From DATACQ01 sp036555515 (GTDB taxonomy: Bacteria; Desulfobacterota; Binatia; UBA9968), in the NCBI GenBank assembly GCA_036555515.1, contig DATBLC010000063.1, forward strand, positions 1 through 64,000: a stretch of DNA of 64,000 nucleotides, given 5' to 3'. Positions within the stretch are counted from its first letter, which is position 1; each line of letters begins with the position of its first letter. Below the pieces are notes generated by a model, which saw nothing but the letters and a program-made list of their open reading frames with translations, did no database searches and was not told the DNA's origin. The position numbers and the translations under genes were made by a program. Below, piece after piece: positions 9,147-16,345 of the stretch.

Positions 9147-9273
9147 CAGGCTGCTGAAAAAGACTCATATGCTTCGTTGCGCTCGATCGTCTCGCTCCAA
9201 CGTACTGGCCGCGTACGCCTCCGCTCGCCGATCTTTCGCGCGCCTCGCCTCTGAGATCTTTTTGAGCAGCCTG
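9147..9273. repeat. Dispersed palindromic element, family A copy 1
   Basis: This 127-bp element has near-perfect terminal inverted repeats (caggctgctgaaaaagact at the left, gatctttttgagcagcctg at the right) and a self-complementary centre around gtactggccgcgtac. Related copies are at 43526-43652 and 62248-62400. It is inserted between two subunit genes of the molybdenum hydroxylase operon. No coding capacity is evident. It may be a MITE-like or REP-like element. Confidence 0.8.
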
Positions 9274-9289
9274 TAAGAGAGGTTTTTGT

Positions 9290-9772
9290 ATGAAAAAGAC
9301 AATTCATATTACGCTTAACGGCAAATCCTTTGCGCGCGAAGTTGCCAATCACCGGCTGATGCTCGATCTGTTGCGCGATGAGATCGGCGCGACGGGCACG
9401 AAAGAAGGGTGCGGCACCGGCGACTGCGGGGCGTGCACTGTTTTGCTCAACGGCAAACCGGTTAATTCCTGCCTGGTGCTTTCCGGCGAGCTCGACGGCG
9501 CCGAAATCGTCACCATCGAAGGACTGAAGATCGGGCCGGAATTGCATCCGATTCAAGAAGCGTTCCTGCAAGACGGCGGCGCCCAGTGCGGCTACTGCAC
9601 GCCGGGAATGCTCATGATGTCAAAGGCGCTGCTCGACGAAAATCTCAACCCCACGGAAGAGGATATCCGCTTCGCGCTGTCGGGCAATCTGTGCCGCTGC
9701 ACCGGCTACGCGAAAATTGTCCAGGCCGTGCAGGACGCCGCAACTATGCTTCGGAGTAAGAACGTTCCATAA
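9290..9772 (+). CDS. Molybdenum hydroxylase [2Fe-2S] subunit (CoxS/XdhC-like small subunit)
   Basis: This 160-residue protein carries two [2Fe-2S] clusters. The N-terminal plant-ferredoxin-type site is CGTGDCGACTVLLNGKPVNSC (cysteines spaced C-x4-C-x2-C plus a distal C). The C-terminal helical domain has CGYCTPGMLM and NLCRCTGY. Length matches CoxS, NdhS and HcrC homologues. It relays electrons from the molybdenum centre to the FAD subunit encoded upstream. The ATG at 9290 follows a GAGAGG site that lies just past the palindromic element. Confidence 0.95.
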   Translation: MKKTIHITLNGKSFAREVANHRLMLDLLRDEIGATGTKEGCGTGDCGACTVLLNGKPVNSCLVLSGELDGAEIVTIEGLKIGPELHPIQEAFLQDGGAQCGYCTPGMLMMSKALLDENLNPTEEDIRFALSGNLCRCTGYAKIVQAVQDAATMLRSKNVP

Positions 9773-9773
9773 G

Positions 9774-9902
9774 TTCAAGCCGTTCAATTCGTTCAAAACG
9801 TTCAAAACGATAAATCTTCGGATCGTTCCCAATGGAAATCTGGACTATTCAACGGCTTGAACGAAGCGCAGCGTTTGAACGACTTGAACGCTTTGAACGG
9901 TT
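9774..9902. repeat. Cluster of gttcaa/ttgaac words, family E
   Basis: The gap between the small and large subunit genes holds repeated gttcaa words on the left (ccgttcaattcgttcaaaac) and ttgaac words on the right (cggcttgaacgaagcgcagc, then tttgaacgac), forming an extended imperfect hairpin around 9838-9850. A shorter relative is at 14336-14372. Nothing codes here. Confidence 0.6.
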
Positions 9903-9921
9903 ATTTTTGAGGAGTTAAGAG

Positions 9922-12234
9922 ATGTCCGAACTCACAGTAGTAGGAAAACCGGTGACCCGCGTCGACGCGGCAGAAAAGCTCACCGGCCAGGCGGTGTACG
10001 GTTACGACCTGGTGCTGCCCAATATGCTCTATGGCAAGACCCTGTTCAGCACCAAGGCCCACGCCAGAATCAAAAAGATCGATACCGAGAAGGCGAAAAA
10101 ACTCCCCGGCGTGGTCGCGGTGGTGACCGGCGCGGACGCTCCCTGGACCCATGGCGAAGCCGTTAAGGACAAACCTTTTCTGGCTCAGGGCAAGGTGCGT
10201 TACATCGGCGAGCCGGTGGCGGCGGTGGCCGCCGAGGACGAAGACATAGCGCAAGCGGCAGTGAAGCTCATCGATGTCGAGTATGAAGAGCTGCCTGTTT
10301 ACACCGATCCCGAAGAGGCCTGTAAGCCAGGTTGTATCGAGATCCACGAGGGCTACGACAAATACCGCAAGGCTGACTTTATGGTTCGCGGCGCGGCGCC
10401 CAATGTCGCCGAGCACTTCAAACTGCGCACCGGCGATGTCGAAGCCGGTTTCAAGCAATCCGATTTAGTCGTCGAAGAGCGTTACTTCGTGCCGATGATC
10501 CAGCACGCCGCCATGGAGCCCCATTCGGCGCACGCGCAGTACGACAAAGAATCGGGGCGCTTGACCATCTGGGTGGCCAACGACGCGCCGTTCCGCGCGC
10601 TCCATGAAATCACTGAAGCTCTGGGCATGGCCAAAGATAAAGTCCGCTTCATCAACCCGCTCCAGGGCGGCGGCTTCGGCTCCAAGGGTGGTCTCAAGGT
10701 CGAGCCCATAGCCGTCGCTCTCGCTTTTCATACCGACGGGCGCCCGGTGCGGGTGAAATTCAACCGCGAAGAGACTTTCATATCAACGCTCACGCGCCAT
10801 GAAGCGGTGGTCTACTGCAAGACGGGCGTGAAAAATGACGGCACCTTGGTGGCGCGCCAGATGACCATCTACTGGGGCGCAGGCGCTTACGCCGAAAAGA
10901 GCCCGACGGTTTGCATCCGCGGCAGCCTGCCGGCGCCAGGCCCTTACCGCATTCCCCATGTCAAAGTGGATGGCTACGCGGTTTACACCAACAAGCCCGT
11001 CGCGGGTTCATATCGAGGGTATGGTATCCCGCAGGGGGCCTGGGCCGGCGAGCAACAACTGGACGAGATCGCCAGGCGTCTGGGCATGGACCCCATCGAT
11101 ATTCGAATGAAGAACATTTTCGTCGAGGGCGATATCTCGTACTGGGGCGAGCAGCTCCATGCCGTTGGTCTCAAAGAGACGCTGATCAAGGCCACCGAAG
11201 CGATCGACTACGGCAAGAAAACCGCCAGCGCCAAGCCCGGAGTTAAGATTGGCAAAGGATTCGCCTGTATTCAGAAACCGACCCGCTCGCCGACCACTTC
11301 GGCCGCCGGCGTGCTCGTCAATGCCAGGGGTGAAGTGACGGTGCTCGCCGGCACGGTGGAGATCGGCCAGGGCTGCAACACCATTCTCTCTCAGATAGCG
11401 GCGGAAGAACTGAAAGTGCCGATGGACAAAGTGCGCATGCACCAGCTCGACACCGATGTGATTCCCTACGATGCTTCCACGACGTCGAGCCGGAGCACCT
11501 ACCATATGGGCAATGCGGTGCGCCGCGCGTCGATTCACGCGCGCGAACAGATCATGGAAGCGGCCAGCCCTATGCTTGAGGCCGCCACCAAAGATGTCGA
11601 CGTCGGCGACGGCAAAGTGTTTCTGAAGGATCAGCCCCAACAGGCCCTGCCCATCGGTGAAGTGGTGCGGCGCAAGTTGGGCATCAACGGCGAGGTGCGC
11701 GGCGACGGCTCCTACACCTACGAAATCGGCAAAGATCTGGACCTGGAAACCGGCCACAGCGACCACGCTTCGGCGTTTTATATGTACGCCACGCAAGCCG
11801 CCGAAGTGGCGGTGGACGAAGAAAGCGGCCGGGTGCGCGTGTTGCGCATGTCGGCCGCTCATGATGTCGGAAAGGCAATCAATCCGCTCAATTGCGCAGC
11901 GCAAATCGAAGGCGGCGTAGTCATGGGCATCGGCTCGGCCCTCCATGAGGAATTGGTGGTGGACGACACCGGAAGGGTGCGCAACCCGTCATTTCTCGAT
12001 TACCACCTGGTAACCTCTTTGGACACGCCTGAGCTGATTCCCATCGTCGTCGAATGCGCGGAACCTGAGGGACCCTATGGCGCCAAAGGCTTAGGGGAGC
12101 CCGGTCTCGCGCCGACGCCCGCGGCCATCGGCAATGCCGTCACCGACGCAGTCGGCGTAAGGGTCTATGACCTTCCGCTCAAGCCTGAAAACGTCTACTG
12201 GGCACTGCAAAAAAAGAAAAAAGACGCCGCGTAG
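9922..12234 (+). CDS. Molybdenum hydroxylase large subunit (CoxL/xanthine dehydrogenase type)
   Basis: At 770 residues this is the molybdopterin-binding catalytic subunit. The N-terminal Ald_Xan_dh_C domain (about residues 20-130) is followed by the MoCo domains. Family motifs include QGGGFGSKGG, GSYRGYGIPQ (the active-site loop, which lacks the AYRCSFR signature of form-I CO dehydrogenase), VEIGQGCNT and the catalytic glutamate loop GAKGLGEPG near the C-terminus. These fit hydroxylases of aromatic or N-heterocyclic substrates, such as 4-hydroxybenzoyl-CoA reductase and nicotinate or xanthine dehydrogenases, rather than true CO dehydrogenase. The ATG follows GAGGAGTTAAGAG. No MoCo insertion chaperone is in the window. 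Confidence 0.93.
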   Translation: MSELTVVGKPVTRVDAAEKLTGQAVYGYDLVLPNMLYGKTLFSTKAHARIKKIDTEKAKKLPGVVAVVTGADAPWTHGEAVKDKPFLAQGKVRYIGEPVAAVAAEDEDIAQAAVKLIDVEYEELPVYTDPEEACKPGCIEIHEGYDKYRKADFMVRGAAPNVAEHFKLRTGDVEAGFKQSDLVVEERYFVPMIQHAAMEPHSAHAQYDKESGRLTIWVANDAPFRALHEITEALGMAKDKVRFINPLQGGGFGSKGGLKVEPIAVALAFHTDGRPVRVKFNREETFISTLTRHEAVVYCKTGVKNDGTLVARQMTIYWGAGAYAEKSPTVCIRGSLPAPGPYRIPHVKVDGYAVYTNKPVAGSYRGYGIPQGAWAGEQQLDEIARRLGMDPIDIRMKNIFVEGDISYWGEQLHAVGLKETLIKATEAIDYGKKTASAKPGVKIGKGFACIQKPTRSPTTSAAGVLVNARGEVTVLAGTVEIGQGCNTILSQIAAEELKVPMDKVRMHQLDTDVIPYDASTTSSRSTYHMGNAVRRASIHAREQIMEAASPMLEAATKDVDVGDGKVFLKDQPQQALPIGEVVRRKLGINGEVRGDGSYTYEIGKDLDLETGHSDHASAFYMYATQAAEVAVDEESGRVRVLRMSAAHDVGKAINPLNCAAQIEGGVVMGIGSALHEELVVDDTGRVRNPSFLDYHLVTSLDTPELIPIVVECAEPEGPYGAKGLGEPGLAPTPAAIGNAVTDAVGVRVYDLPLKPENVYWALQKKKKDAA

Positions 12235-12249
12235 GAAAACGTTCCGCGC

Positions 12250-12279
12250 TTGACAGCCGGCGCGCCGCCCGCATAGATT
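12250..12279 (+). promoter_or_regulatory. Candidate sigma-70 promoter for the permease and binding protein genes
   Basis: TTGACA at 12250-12255 and TAGATT at 12274-12279 are separated by 18 bp. Transcription would start near 12286, downstream of the only canonical in-frame start codon (TTG 12278) of the next gene, which supports a later start there. This is pattern matching only. Confidence 0.5.
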
Positions 12280-13159
12280 GATCTGCCGAGTTCAAGCCGA
12301 GGAGCCGCTTACGGCCAAACAACAAGAAGACACTTCGCTTAACCTCGTTTCCCTCGACGGCGCAGAACCGTCGGCGGCGCGCAAGTTTGTCTGGCGTGTC
12401 AAGGATATTCTTTCCGACTGGCTTGGCGTCATCGGCGTCGTCGGCTTCTTCCTTGGATGGGAACTCGCCACGCGTTTCGGAATCTTAAATCCCTTTTATT
12501 TCCCGCCGTTCACCAAGATTATCGCCAAAGGCTACGAGCTATTCGCTAACGGCTCAATCTGGGAACATATGTGGTTCAGCCTGACGAACTTCGCCATCGG
12601 CTTCGTCGTGTCGGTGGCGCTGGGCGTGGTCATCGGCGTTCCTATGGGCTGGTATAAGAACGTCAGCAAGACCTTCGATCCGCTGTTGTCGGGTGTCTAT
12701 GCTACGCCGCTGATCGCCCTGCTGCCGTTGATTATCATGATGTTCGGCCTGGGGGCGATCTCGAAAATTATCATGACGGTGCTCGCGGCGGTTTTTCCGA
12801 TCTTGATCAACACCATGGTGGGTATCGCCAACACCGATCATCGCCTGATCACCATGGCGCGCGCCTTTGGCGCCAAAGACAGCACGATCTTTCTCAAGGT
12901 TTCGGTGCCGGGATCGCTGCCCTACATCGTCGCCGGCATGCGCGTCGCGCTGGGCCGCGCCCTGGTTTACATCGTCGTTGCCGAACAGTACGGCGCAGCC
13001 ACCGGTCTTGGCTATCTCAGCTCCGTGGCCGCTCAACGGTTTCAGATGGCCGCGATGTTCGTACCCATCGTCATGATTGCCGCGCTCGGCGCGGGATTGA
13101 ACGAGTTGCTCAAGATGCTGGAAAATCGTTTGGAAAAATGGAAACCACCAAGACAGTAA
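12278..13159 (+). CDS. NitT/TauT-type ABC transporter permease
   Basis: This is an SsuC/TauC-like permease of about 280-293 residues with one BPD_transp_1 domain, six predicted membrane segments and the EAA-loop region ARAFGAKDSTIFLKVSVPGS. The only conventional in-frame start is TTG 12278, but it lies before the expected transcript start. A strong GAGGAG at 12299-12304 sits 6 nt before an in-frame ACG (12311) that would give an N-terminus starting with residues AKQQED after the initiator. Either an ACG start or an ATG-to-ACG change is possible. It pairs with the binding protein downstream and probably with the ATPase at 4748-5575. Confidence 0.9.
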   Translation: MICRVQAEEPLTAKQQEDTSLNLVSLDGAEPSAARKFVWRVKDILSDWLGVIGVVGFFLGWELATRFGILNPFYFPPFTKIIAKGYELFANGSIWEHMWFSLTNFAIGFVVSVALGVVIGVPMGWYKNVSKTFDPLLSGVYATPLIALLPLIIMMFGLGAISKIIMTVLAAVFPILINTMVGIANTDHRLITMARAFGAKDSTIFLKVSVPGSLPYIVAGMRVALGRALVYIVVAEQYGAATGLGYLSSVAAQRFQMAAMFVPIVMIAALGAGLNELLKMLENRLEKWKPPRQ

Positions 13160-13265
13160 GCGACTCTCCATTCCGCCACGCATGTTCAGAATGACAGGAT
13201 GAAGAATTGGAAATTTTAATTTTTGACGACCCCTGATCAAGACGCGGGTAAATGGGAGGAAGTTA

Positions 13266-14261
13266 ATGAAATCGGCAATCGGATTTATCTCGACGTTGTT
13301 GCTTCTAACCGCAGGGCTTATCTTTCTCCCTGGCGAGAGTTCCGCCCAGGGCGCGAAGATGATCGTCGGCCAAGCGGGCGTGAACCCTGGCGCCGGGCTC
13401 TTCTCCATCGCCGTAAAACAAGGGTTCTACAAGAAACATGGACTGGATGTCGAAATCATCAAAACCAATACCACCGCAGCGGTGCAGGCGATGCTCGCTA
13501 ACAAAATGCAGATGGCTACGGGCGCCGGCGCTGCCGCCTTCGTGACGGCAACGCTGGAAGGCGCGCCGCCGTTCGTGCTGGTCGGCTCTTGGGTCAATGT
13601 GTTTCCCTATAAGATCATGGCCCATAAAGGCATAAAAAACATAGCGGATCTCAAAGGCAAAACCGGGCACGTCGGCGCGCCGTTCGGCACGATCCCGGAC
13701 ACCGCGTTGCGCTTCGCCTTAAATCGACTAAAAATCGATCCGGAGAAGGACGTAAAACTTGTTCAGCATTCCGGCGCCGATCCGGTCAGTATCCTCGCGG
13801 CGATGGAAAAGGGCGAAGTTCAGTTCGGTATTCTCGCTCCGCCGTTTGATTTGATCGCTGAAAAACGCGGCTATGAGATGCTGCTCGCCTTACCAGGTCT
13901 GGGCATCCCGTGGCAACAGAATGGCGAATTGCTTCCTCGTTCGTACTTGAAAAGCAACCGCGACAACGTCGTTCGCTTCCTGCGAGCGACCGCCGACGCC
14001 TCGAAGTTTTATTTTGACCAAAAAGAAAAAACCATTGATATCATGAGCGAATACCTCGGCCGCCCCCGTGATGAAACCGAGTACGCATACAACCAATTCA
14101 AGCGCTGGGTTGACAAAAACCACCGGCCTCAGGTTGACACCATCAAAACCACACTCGAGGCAATTAAGAAAACTACACCCAAGGCAGCGAGCGCTAACGC
14201 GGCGTCGTTTATCGATACCAGCATTGTCGACCAGTTGGTGAAAGAGGGCTACTATAAGTAA
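13266..14261 (+). CDS. NitT/TauT-type ABC transporter substrate-binding protein
   Basis: This 331-residue protein has a Sec signal peptide (hydrophobic residues 5-20, cleavage near SSAQG) and a mature NMT1/THI5-like periplasmic fold: the FSIAVKQGFYKKHGLDVEII opening, the DLKGKTGHVG ligand-loop region and the C-terminal SFIDTSIVDQLVKEGYY tail shared by this family. The ATG follows GGGAGGAAGTTA. It is directly downstream of its permease and likely determines what the locus imports. Related proteins have been linked to aromatic or N-heterocyclic compounds; specificity here is unknown. Confidence 0.92.
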   Translation: MKSAIGFISTLLLLTAGLIFLPGESSAQGAKMIVGQAGVNPGAGLFSIAVKQGFYKKHGLDVEIIKTNTTAAVQAMLANKMQMATGAGAAAFVTATLEGAPPFVLVGSWVNVFPYKIMAHKGIKNIADLKGKTGHVGAPFGTIPDTALRFALNRLKIDPEKDVKLVQHSGADPVSILAAMEKGEVQFGILAPPFDLIAEKRGYEMLLALPGLGIPWQQNGELLPRSYLKSNRDNVVRFLRATADASKFYFDQKEKTIDIMSEYLGRPRDETEYAYNQFKRWVDKNHRPQVDTIKTTLEAIKKTTPKAASANAASFIDTSIVDQLVKEGYYK

Positions 14262-14284
14262 AGATGAAGCGGAAAGGATGAAAG

Positions 14285-14328
14285 CGGAAGACGAGATTTG
14301 TCTTGCTACTTCATACTTCCGTTTTTTT
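14285..14328 (+). terminator. Probable rho-independent terminator after the binding protein gene
   Basis: CGGAAG (14285-14290) pairs with CTTCCG just before a run of seven T, and an inner AGAC/GTCT pairing shortens the loop. The position, 25 bp past the stop codon of the last gene in the hydroxylase and transport operon, suits a terminator. The stem is composite, so strength is uncertain. Confidence 0.5.
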
Positions 14329-14765
14329 CTTGATAACGTTTTGAACGACCGGAACTATTTGAACGATTAACAATGCTTTAAGAATGCTTCGATTAAGCTC
14401 AGCATGAACGAAAAATGCTCAATCATTTCAAGGCCCGCATCGTTTGCCCTGAGACTTGTATGATGGATGTAGGGTCTGACAGTATGTCGTTTCATAGAGA
14501 TCCTTTGACCTAAGAGGAGACATCGCCCCAGGGAACGACTCGACGAGAGCCAGAATCGGGAGAGACAAACTCTTCATGGTTCGTCCCTTGAGACAGAGAT
14601 CCCGGGGCCTTGCGCCCAGAGAAAGGGCGCATCCCAAGTCAGTGTGACGGCCGTGTGCCGTGCCATGTATAGCAGGCAGTCTCTCCTTGGTCGAGGGCGT
14701 TGACATCCACATAGCAGGCTCTCGAAGGATGAACGGAGGTTTTTCGGCAGAACCATCAATGTGGT
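14329..14765. other. Non-coding stretch without a recognised gene
   Basis: About 440 bp between the terminator and the next promoter. The left part holds family E words (ttttgaacgaccggaa, tttgaacgatt) and a fragment aatgcttcgattaagctcag akin to intergenic repeats at 36776 and 24776. The remainder is open on the minus strand over 94 codons (14428-14712), but that frame lacks a ribosome site and recognisable motifs, so I do not call it. Confidence 0.5.
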
Positions 14766-14794
14766 TTGACCCGACCGGTGTCGAGTGTTAGCAT
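14766..14794 (+). promoter_or_regulatory. Candidate sigma-70 promoter for the flavin-dependent oxidoreductase
   Basis: TTGACC (14766-14771), a 17-bp spacer and TAGCAT (14789-14794) lie about 33 bp before the GTG start at 14827, and a Shine-Dalgarno AAGGAG sits in between. The geometry is ideal. It is identified by eye. Confidence 0.6.
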
Positions 14795-14826
14795 CGCCCC
14801 TAGTTCAATCAAGGAGAGTTTTTTAA

Positions 14827-15960
14827 GTGAAGCTGTATAATTTCGATCTCCTCGCCTACCCTGGCGTCCCGAAGGATGCGCCGCGCACGCCCGTTCCGAG
14901 CAATTATTTCGATCCGCTCAAGGGCGCGGCGAACTACGCCGAACACCTCGAAGAGATGGCGTACTGCGAGGAACTTGGCTTCGACGGCGTGGTCTTCAAC
15001 GAACACCATTATAGCGCGTATGGCACCATGCCGTCGCCGAACCTGATCGCCGCCGCCCTCAGCCAAAAAACCAAAAAGATCAAGATCGGTGTCCTCGGCA
15101 ACATCTTACCGTTGCGCAATCATCCCGTGCGCGTCGCCGAAGAGTACGCCATGATTGATTGTCTCAGTAATGGAAGGCTCATCGCCGGCTTTGTGCGCGG
15201 TATCCCGCCGGAATATATCTGGTACGGCGTGAACCCGGAAGAATCGCGCGGCCGTTTCGAGGAAGCCTACGATCTCATTATGACCGCATGGACCGAAGCG
15301 GTCTGGAGTCATGAGGGCAAGTTCTTTCAGCTGCGCGATTGCGCCATCTGGCCAAGACCCATGCAACAGCCGCATCCGCCGGTATGGATCGCCGCCCGCA
15401 GCGCCGAGTCGATCGAATGGTGCGTCAAACGGCGTCTCCCCTGCGCCCAGGTGTATCAGACGACGGGACAGATCGAAGACACGTTTGGTTATTATCGGAC
15501 CAAAGCGAAAGAAGAAGGCTGGGAGGCCAAGCCGGATAAATTTATTCTTTGCCGCCATATCTACATCGACGAGAGCGATGAGAGAGCTCGCGAGTTCGCC
15601 ACGCCGGCGATGAGTTATTTTTTTACGGTCTTCAACCGGGGCTTCAACGAGGCCATCAACAAGGGAGCCGTCGATCAGCGGCTGACGGCCGCTTTGACGT
15701 CGGAGAGGTCTTTCAGCTACTTTCGCGAAGGCAACCGGGAACGGCGCGACTTCTCTAAACTTGACTGGGACGGGCTTCTCAATACCGGCTATCTTATCGC
15801 CGGGAATCCCGACAGCGTCGCCAGGCAAATCCAAGATCAGATGAAGCAGGTCGGGGCCGAGCACTTCATGGGCATGTTCCACATCGGCAACCTGCACCAT
15901 GATAGAGTCATCAACTCGCTCAATCTCTTCAAGAAAGAGATCATGCCGCGGCTGCAGTAA
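14827..15960 (+). CDS. LLM-class flavin-dependent oxidoreductase
   Basis: This 377-residue bacterial-luciferase-like TIM-barrel protein would use FMNH2 or F420H2 to oxygenate small organic substrates. Family markers are EELGFDGVVFNEHHYS (about residues 49-64), KIKIGVLGNILPLRNHPVRV, LSNGRLIAGFVRG and the C-terminal GNPDSVARQI loop. The GTG start follows TCAAGGAGAG. The gene stands alone behind its own promoter, between the hydroxylase locus and the HyuAB pair. Related LLM proteins commonly sit in catabolic clusters as monooxygenases; the substrate is unknown and no dedicated flavin reductase lies beside it. Confidence 0.9.
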   Translation: MKLYNFDLLAYPGVPKDAPRTPVPSNYFDPLKGAANYAEHLEEMAYCEELGFDGVVFNEHHYSAYGTMPSPNLIAAALSQKTKKIKIGVLGNILPLRNHPVRVAEEYAMIDCLSNGRLIAGFVRGIPPEYIWYGVNPEESRGRFEEAYDLIMTAWTEAVWSHEGKFFQLRDCAIWPRPMQQPHPPVWIAARSAESIEWCVKRRLPCAQVYQTTGQIEDTFGYYRTKAKEEGWEAKPDKFILCRHIYIDESDERAREFATPAMSYFFTVFNRGFNEAINKGAVDQRLTAALTSERSFSYFREGNRERRDFSKLDWDGLLNTGYLIAGNPDSVARQIQDQMKQVGAEHFMGMFHIGNLHHDRVINSLNLFKKEIMPRLQ

Positions 15961-16286
15961 ATTCCCGCCGCTGCTAAATTTCAAGCAACTGTGCAAGTCA
16001 GCCTGTGGCGCCGCAGCCGTGGAATGGCTGCGGCGCCCGGCTTTCGCCTGACGCCACTGCTACTAACGCTCTACCATTGCCATGGTCCCGTCAAAGTCGT
16101 GTTGAAGAGATTAAAAATCCCTCTAAATCTCCCTTTACGAAGGGAGACTTTCTATACCCCTTAATACCCCCTTTTGAAAAAATTTGAAAAAGGGGGAAGG
16201 GGGGATTTTTGGAAAAACTGAGTTGGAGTTTAAATGAGCAAGGCGCAAATGACTTTGGCGTTGCCTTGCTACCGATGCGCCTTGGC
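15961..16286. repeat. Intergenic region with two G/C-run palindromes
   Basis: No gene is visible. Two hairpin-forming repeats occur: tctccctttacgaagggaga (about 16130-16148) and CCCCCTTTT ... AAAAAGGGGG (about 16168-16196, followed by a further aaggggg run). They resemble intergenic palindromes common in many bacterial genomes and could terminate transcription from the upstream oxidoreductase gene, though no clean U-run follows. Confidence 0.55.
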
Positions 16287-16315
16287 TTGACAACAATTTT
16301 TGCCTCTCATATTTC
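16287..16315 (+). promoter_or_regulatory. Candidate sigma-70 promoter for the hyuA-like gene
   Basis: A perfect TTGACA (16287-16292), a 17-bp spacer and TATTTC (16310-16315) place the transcript start near 16322. This makes the GTG at 16319 an unlikely start codon and favours ATG 16346, which has AAAGGA just upstream. Confidence 0.6.
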
Positions 16316-16345
16316 TGCGTGAAGAGCGTTTTTGAAAGGATTTTC

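Noticed and set aside
11008..11946. Minus-strand open frame of 312 codons inside the molybdenum hydroxylase large subunit gene
   Set aside because: It is a shadow of the large subunit gene, His/Arg-rich and without motifs.
8235..12234. Aerobic CO dehydrogenase
   Set aside because: Subunit layout is similar, but the large subunit lacks the AYRCSFR active-site loop and reads GSYRGYG, and no CO dehydrogenase accessory genes are present.
14428..14712. Minus-strand frame of 94 codons in an intergenic gap
   Set aside because: No ribosome site, no hydrophobic or motif pattern and no neighbouring operon; insufficient support for a gene or a transposase remnant.
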